This document shows, in pieces, positions 59,585 to 64,000 of a stretch of 64,000 nucleotides of DNA. The stretch is from Moorella glycerini (GTDB lineage: Bacteria; Bacillota; DSM-521; Neomoorellales; Neomoorellaceae): NCBI RefSeq assembly GCF_009735625.1, contig NZ_CP046244.1, forward strand, positions 496,001-560,000, read 5' to 3'. The notes below the pieces were generated by a model, which saw only the letters and a program-made list of their open reading frames with translations, had not been told where the DNA came from and did no database searches. Within the stretch, counting starts at the first letter, position 1. Each line of letters begins with the position of its first letter. A program made the translations under genes and the position numbers.

Positions 59585-60628
59585 TTACAGCTTATTGACA
59601 TCAATCTTCTTTTCAATCAAGTCTTTTTGGACCTGTTCTGCTTTTTGCACCGCCTCCGGGTTCAATTTACTCTTCAACTTCTCATTCCAGATGATACCGG
59701 TAGCTCCCTCTTTGGTAGCCACGACATACCCCCTGGCTTCAAATTTACCATCCAGAATCTCTTTCACGATATACTTGATAGCTACACTATAATCATACTT
59801 GGAACTGGCCGGAACATTATCCGGGGCTACATTGCTTTGATCGCCGGCAAAGCCGACGGCATAGACATTCTTGCTCTTGGCAGCCTCAATAACCCCCAGG
59901 CCGGCCTGGTTGGCATCCCCCAGAACAACATCGGCTCCCTGCTGGATGAAGGCCAGGGCTGTTTCTTTCGCCTTGGCTACGTCATCCCAACTGCCAATTA
60001 ACGTCCCCAGAGCTTCAACCTTGGGATTAACCATTTTCGCCCCGGCTTTAAACCCGGCTTCGGCATCGGTAATGGGCGGCATATTGACGCCACCGATAAA
60101 GGCCACCTTGTTGCTTTTAGTAAGCAAACCTGCAAGAATCCCGCCAATGAACCCGGCCTCTTTGTTGGAGACCTCCAGGGAAGCAACATTGGGTCCTTGC
60201 GCTATGTTCGAGCTGGTGACGATGAATTTAACCTTGGGGAAGTCTTTACCTACTTTTTTAGCCACATCGTTAAATTGGAACCCATGGCCGATGATGACAT
60301 CATAACCCTGGTTGGCATAGGCCCGGAAAGCTTCTTCCATATCTGACTGGGTTACATTTTCCCGGTAGGCGCCTTCAATCCCCAGCTCGGCCTGGGCCTT
60401 TTTTAGCCCTTCATAGGCTACCGAATTCCAGCCATTATCATTAATTGGTCCCGGTAAAACCAGGGCCACTTTCAGCTTTTTGGCAGCCGCACCCGTATTT
60501 TGTTGCGCCTGTCCCTGGGGCTGTCCTTTATCTTCCGGCTTTGCTTGCTTGCTGCCGCCACACCCGGCTAAAAACACGCCTCCAATTAGCGCCAGCGTTA
60601 ATAATATCGCCCCTATCCTCTTGCGCAT
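59585..60628 (-). CDS. BMP-family substrate-binding lipoprotein
   Basis: 347 residues. Signal peptide and lipobox (ALIGGVFLAGCGG), Lys/Gln-rich linker, BMP domain with KVALVLPGPINDNGWNSVAYEGLKKA. ATG 60628 follows AAAGGAGGAAGGTAAG; a longer frame to 60652 runs through that site. Closely similar to 51321-52385. It is the last gene behind a molybdenum hydroxylase and an iron-sulfur flavoprotein, so uptake and oxidation of the same substrate are probably co-expressed. Confidence 0.93.
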   Translation of the reverse strand: MRKRIGAILLTLALIGGVFLAGCGGSKQAKPEDKGQPQGQAQQNTGAAAKKLKVALVLPGPINDNGWNSVAYEGLKKAQAELGIEGAYRENVTQSDMEEAFRAYANQGYDVIIGHGFQFNDVAKKVGKDFPKVKFIVTSSNIAQGPNVASLEVSNKEAGFIGGILAGLLTKSNKVAFIGGVNMPPITDAEAGFKAGAKMVNPKVEALGTLIGSWDDVAKAKETALAFIQQGADVVLGDANQAGLGVIEAAKSKNVYAVGFAGDQSNVAPDNVPASSKYDYSVAIKYIVKEILDGKFEARGYVVATKEGATGIIWNEKLKSKLNPEAVQKAEQVQKDLIEKKIDVNKL

Positions 60629-60661
60629 CTTACCTTCCTCCTTTGACGTCAAAAATTAAGA

Positions 60662-61354
60662 TTACTCTTCTTCCGTAAGATCCTTGTAATGATCTTTAAA
60701 CCACAGCGTTTCGCGCTTAAGATCAATTCCCTGGGATTGTAAAGCTTCCTTCCCTGCTTTCAATATCAGCGCTGCCTCGGCTACCCGGCGCCCCAACCCG
60801 CGTACCTTTTCCATCCCTATCTCATCTTCAATGGCCCCCTCCTCCTTCCGATCTTTGGTCCAGACGCAGGCACCGCAATAATTGCCCCCGGGTCCCCCGG
60901 TAACTAAAATTTCATAGGTTAAGAAGAAATTTTTGATAGTCAACAAGGCCATTTCCTGGCCGCCATGGCGGGTGCCCCCGGTAGCGATGGCCCCCCCAAC
61001 GCGGTTGGCAAAATGGCCGGGATAAACCAGGTAGGTTGGCCGCAGCCGGCTGCAGAAATCCTGCAACAGGGGAGTAGAATTCATCTGGTAAACCGGCGTT
61101 CCCAGGATATAGCCGTCGGCGGCTAAAAATTTCTCCTGGACTTCCTGGAAATCGTCCTTGATCTGGCATAACTGGCTGGTCTTGATACACTTGTTGCAAT
61201 GGATGCAGTGGCCGATTTTTTTTCCCCTGAGGGAGACAAATTCAGTAGTAACTCCCGGCACGGTAGCCGCAGCTTTTAAAGCTTCCTGGACGCAGTATTC
61301 CGTAGCCCCCTTACGATGACTCCCGCTGATACCCAAAATTTTTACACTTACCAA
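60662..61354 (-). CDS. Iron-sulfur flavoprotein (Isf type), second copy
   Basis: 230 residues; FMN loop KILGISGSHRKGATEYC and the [4Fe-4S] motif CIHCNKCIKTSQLC (CX2CX2CX6C). Closely related to 32807-33478. The start is TTG 61354, with GAGGGGG eight bases upstream; no ATG is available. Like its paralogue it directly follows a molybdenum hydroxylase that lacks an adjacent FAD subunit, which supports a role as electron acceptor. Confidence 0.88.
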   Translation of the reverse strand: MVSVKILGISGSHRKGATEYCVQEALKAAATVPGVTTEFVSLRGKKIGHCIHCNKCIKTSQLCQIKDDFQEVQEKFLAADGYILGTPVYQMNSTPLLQDFCSRLRPTYLVYPGHFANRVGGAIATGGTRHGGQEMALLTIKNFFLTYEILVTGGPGGNYCGACVWTKDRKEEGAIEDEIGMEKVRGLGRRVAEAALILKAGKEALQSQGIDLKRETLWFKDHYKDLTEEE

Positions 61355-61376
61355 AGCACATTCCCCCTCGCTTATT

Positions 61377-63686
61377 TTAATTTTTGATGGCGCAATCAGG
61401 CCGGAGAAGTGCCCGCCAGACGCGCTCCGGCGTCAGGGGTAGTTCCGTAAAGTGCACTCCCGTAGCCTGAAAAACGGCACTGGCAACCGCCGGCGCCACA
61501 GGGGCCACGGCATTTTCCCCTACCCCCCTGGCACCAAAGGGTCCTGTAGGTTCTCCTGCTTCCACGACAATTGTTTCCATTTCCGGCACGTCAACTGCCG
61601 TGGGCAGCATATATTTATGGTAGCTATCCTGGAGCTGCCGGCCTTGCGGATCATAAGTTATTTCTTCACCCAGGGTGTAGCCAAGACCCATAACGGCACC
61701 GCCCTGGATCTGGCCCCGGACAATCTCCGGATTAATCGCCTTGCCCATATCATGGGCGGCGACCAGGCGGATAACTTTAATGGACCCGGTGGCCGTGTCT
61801 ACTTCGACTTCAGCAAAGTGGGCATGCCAGGAAAGGGCGTTCTGGGAAGCATTCTGACCGATAGTGGCCAACTGCCGGTTGTGAAAATCGGCATCGGCCG
61901 CCAGTTCTTTTAAAGTGATCTGCTTCCCCGGATCATCCCTGGACAAGATGGTGGCCTTTTGCCAGATCAGCTTTTCTTTGGGTATTTGCCATTTTTCGCT
62001 GGCATAAGTTAAAATCTGCTCTTTTAAATCCCGGGCCGCCTGCAAAGTGGCCATGCCGGCGGCGTAGCAACTGCGGCTGGCCTGGCTACCCACATCATAG
62101 GGTACCATTTCCGTATCCCCAAGGGACACAGCTATATCTTCCACCTCAACTTCCAGCACTTCCGCGGCGATCTGGGCCAGGGTAGTTTTGGTGCCTGTCC
62201 CCATCTCGACGACACCGCTGGCCAGCTGGATTGTCCCGTCGGGCTGGAGGGAGAGATAGACATTGGAATAATCGGTTTGGAAGGGAAAAGCGCTGCTGAT
62301 ATGGTTGCCAACAGCCACACCCAAACCCCGCTTATAGCGTCCTGAGCCGGCATGGCCTGCTGCCAGTTCCCGGCGCTTCTCCCAGCCGATTTTTTCCGCC
62401 CCTTTGATTAAACATTCTCGCAGGCCACTGCTCAGGCAAGGAAAAGGAGCAACCCAGGTATCCCCGGGGGTAATGATATTTTTTAACCGCAATTCCAGGG
62501 GGTCTATTCCTAAAATGGCAGCCGCTTTGGCAACCGTCATTTCCACGGCAAAGGTAGGCTGGGGAGCACCAAAGCCCCGGCAGGCTCCGGCAGGTGTAGT
62601 ATTGGTATAAACGCTATAACCCTCGAAGCGGGAGTGGGGCACCCGGTAAATAGTCAGGCCCCGCGAACCAATAGCCCCGGGCACATCAGCACTCCAGCTA
62701 CAATAGGCGCCGCCATTCATAATGGCCTGCATGTAGAGGGCCTGGAAAATGCCATCCTTACTTAACCCCAATTTCACCGTAATATAACCGGCATGCCTGG
62801 TATCCGAAGCAATGAAATCCTCCTGGCGATCATAGACTACCTTCACCGGCCGGCCGGTAGCCAGGGCCAGGGCGGCAGCAATGGGCTCTGCCTTGGCGCT
62901 CAAGCCAATCCTGACCCCGAAGCCCCCCCCAACATAGGGCGGGTTTAATACCCGCACTTTACTCAAGGGCAATTTAAAAATCTCGGCCACAATTCGCCGC
63001 GTCGGGTGGGGGGTTTGGGTCGGCGACCAGATGGTTAACTTGCCATCGCCGGTTAAAGCAGCCACGGCCGCCTGGGTTTCTAATTGACCCTGTTTTTGCA
63101 CCGGTAATTTATAAGTCGCCTCCACAACAATTTCCGCAGCAGCCAGGCCGGTGGCGATGTCGCCCAGCCCGAATTGCAGGATATCACCAGCTATATTCTT
63201 TTTGGTGCAATGGGGGTGAAGCAGCGGTGCTTCAGGTTTTAAAGCCTCCAGGGGATCATATACTGCCGGTAAAATTTCGTATTCTACCTCAATCAGGTCC
63301 AGGGCGGCCCGGGCTATCTCCTCGCTCACGGCAGCCACCGCCGCCACTTCATCACCCACGTAACGGACGACATCATCAAAAAGATATTGATCTTTAACTG
63401 CTGCCAAGGGAGGAATAGTATAGGTTGAAGTTGCCGCAGCGTTAAATGGCACCCGGGGAGTATTGCGATAAGTTAAAACTGCTTTCACCCCGGGCAAGGC
63501 TTCAGCCTTGCTGGTATCAATCTTAATGATGCGGGCATGGGGATGAGGGCTGCGTAAAACTTTAGCGTATAACATGCCGGGTAAAGTTATATCCGTTGTA
63601 TAAGTGGCTTTGCCCGTAACTTTTTCTAAAGCATCCAGGCGGGAAATGCCCCGGCCTACGATCTGGTATTTAGCAGCAGCCTTCAT
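61377..63686 (-). CDS. Xanthine-dehydrogenase-type molybdenum-binding subunit
   Basis: 769 residues. Motifs: PPYVGGGFGVRIG, GACRGFGAPQ, LASGVVEMGTGTKT and the catalytic Glu in GVGENAVAPVAPA. ATG 63686 is chosen because AGGAGGGATTAAAA precedes it; a frame to 63734 would overlap the previous gene more. It overlaps the iron-sulfur gene by 17 bases. No FAD subunit follows; the next genes are an iron-sulfur flavoprotein and a BMP lipoprotein. Confidence 0.93.
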   Translation of the reverse strand: MKAAAKYQIVGRGISRLDALEKVTGKATYTTDITLPGMLYAKVLRSPHPHARIIKIDTSKAEALPGVKAVLTYRNTPRVPFNAAATSTYTIPPLAAVKDQYLFDDVVRYVGDEVAAVAAVSEEIARAALDLIEVEYEILPAVYDPLEALKPEAPLLHPHCTKKNIAGDILQFGLGDIATGLAAAEIVVEATYKLPVQKQGQLETQAAVAALTGDGKLTIWSPTQTPHPTRRIVAEIFKLPLSKVRVLNPPYVGGGFGVRIGLSAKAEPIAAALALATGRPVKVVYDRQEDFIASDTRHAGYITVKLGLSKDGIFQALYMQAIMNGGAYCSWSADVPGAIGSRGLTIYRVPHSRFEGYSVYTNTTPAGACRGFGAPQPTFAVEMTVAKAAAILGIDPLELRLKNIITPGDTWVAPFPCLSSGLRECLIKGAEKIGWEKRRELAAGHAGSGRYKRGLGVAVGNHISSAFPFQTDYSNVYLSLQPDGTIQLASGVVEMGTGTKTTLAQIAAEVLEVEVEDIAVSLGDTEMVPYDVGSQASRSCYAAGMATLQAARDLKEQILTYASEKWQIPKEKLIWQKATILSRDDPGKQITLKELAADADFHNRQLATIGQNASQNALSWHAHFAEVEVDTATGSIKVIRLVAAHDMGKAINPEIVRGQIQGGAVMGLGYTLGEEITYDPQGRQLQDSYHKYMLPTAVDVPEMETIVVEAGEPTGPFGARGVGENAVAPVAPAVASAVFQATGVHFTELPLTPERVWRALLRPDCAIKN

Positions 63687-64000
63687 TTTTAATCCCTCCT
63701 GTCCCCCGGGCAGCCTGCATAATAGCTTCTTCAATCTTCACGTAGCCGGTACAGCGGCAAATATTGCCGCTGATGGCTTCCTTTATTTCATCCCTGGTAG
63801 GCCTGGGGTTATGGTCCAGCAGGGCTTTAGCGGCCATGATCATACCGGGAGTACAAAAGCCGCATTGGACGGCGCCTGCCTTGATAAAAGCCTGCTGGAG
63901 AGGATGCAATTGTTCTCCCCTGGCCAGCCCTTCAATAGTTTCCACCCGCCTGCCCCGCACCTTTACGGCCGGCAATAAACAAGAATTTACCGCCTGGCCA
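63670..64000 (-). CDS. Molybdenum hydroxylase iron-sulfur subunit (partial)
   Basis: The C-terminal 109 codons; the N-terminus with the first [2Fe-2S] cluster lies beyond the right edge. The frame is open to the edge (GQAVNSCLLPAVKV...), and the second cluster motif is present (VQCGFCTPGMIM ... NICRCTGYV). It belongs to the complex with 61377-63686. Confidence 0.93.
   Translation of the reverse strand, partial: GQAVNSCLLPAVKVRGRRVETIEGLARGEQLHPLQQAFIKAGAVQCGFCTPGMIMAAKALLDHNPRPTRDEIKEAISGNICRCTGYVKIEEAIMQAARGTGGIKNEGCC

Noticed and set aside
1-64000. CRISPR arrays, rRNA and tRNA genes
   Set aside because: I saw no regularly spaced repeats and no cloverleaf or rRNA blocks on reading either strand.

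Overview
The window looks like a chromosomal segment of an anaerobic, spore-forming Firmicute of the Moorella type. This is an inference from the GC-rich coding style with strong Shine-Dalgarno sites, the two-subunit glycine decarboxylase under a glycine riboswitch, the many molybdenum hydroxylases, a class C group II intron, and promoters of the SigH (Spo0H) type. Most genes lie on the minus strand and deal with purine, glycine and serine breakdown.

Layout. 1-3207: start of a GntR regulator, a small carbohydrate-binding protein, a lipoate/octanoate transferase with a structured leader, a HEPN/MNT pair and a sigma-region-4-like protein. 3276-5163: a class C group II intron just behind the terminator of the glycine cleavage operon. 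5220-9840: gcvT-gcvH-gcvPA-gcvPB behind a tandem glycine riboswitch. 9873-10595: AbrB/PIN toxin-antitoxin. 10563-16584: serine dehydratase, carbamate kinase and YgfK. 16627-21889: BMP-family nucleoside ABC importer behind a purine riboswitch. 22036-24261: hydroxyacid dehydrogenase and aminotransferase on the plus strand. 24403-36436: two xanthine-dehydrogenase-type operons with SsnA, interrupted by an IS1380-type element. 36706-38568: AT-rich island with DNA methyltransferase genes. 38595-42194: M20 amidohydrolase, then a sulfite reductase/sulfur-carrier operon. 42244-51213: a small inverted-repeat element, a tiny SigH-driven peptide gene, a copper-type P-ATPase, an IS1634-type element with 81-bp direct repeats, a UbiA prenyltransferase and a GT-C-like membrane protein. 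51321-64000: two more BMP lipoproteins, YgeW, two more molybdenum hydroxylase sets, a second SsnA-like amidohydrolase and an XRE-cupin regulator.

How it fits together. BMP lipoproteins and the ABC importer would bring in nucleosides or bases. SsnA-type amidohydrolases deaminate and the molybdenum hydroxylases oxidise the ring. YgfK, YgeW and carbamate kinase belong to the gene set (ygeW to ssnA in E. coli) tied to anaerobic purine/urate breakdown, with ATP recovered from carbamoyl phosphate. Glycine and serine formed on the way would enter the glycine cleavage system (lipoylated with help of the ligase) and serine dehydratase. Control looks feed-forward: the glycine riboswitch and both purine riboswitches carry terminators arranged so that ligand should turn expression on.

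The most striking new observation is that eleven transcription units share one promoter sequence, GCAGGAWTW then 11-12 bases then RNNGAATWW, which matches the SigH consensus. This would place purine, glycine and carbamoyl-phosphate catabolism, a GntR regulator and an 18-residue peptide under the transition-state sigma factor.
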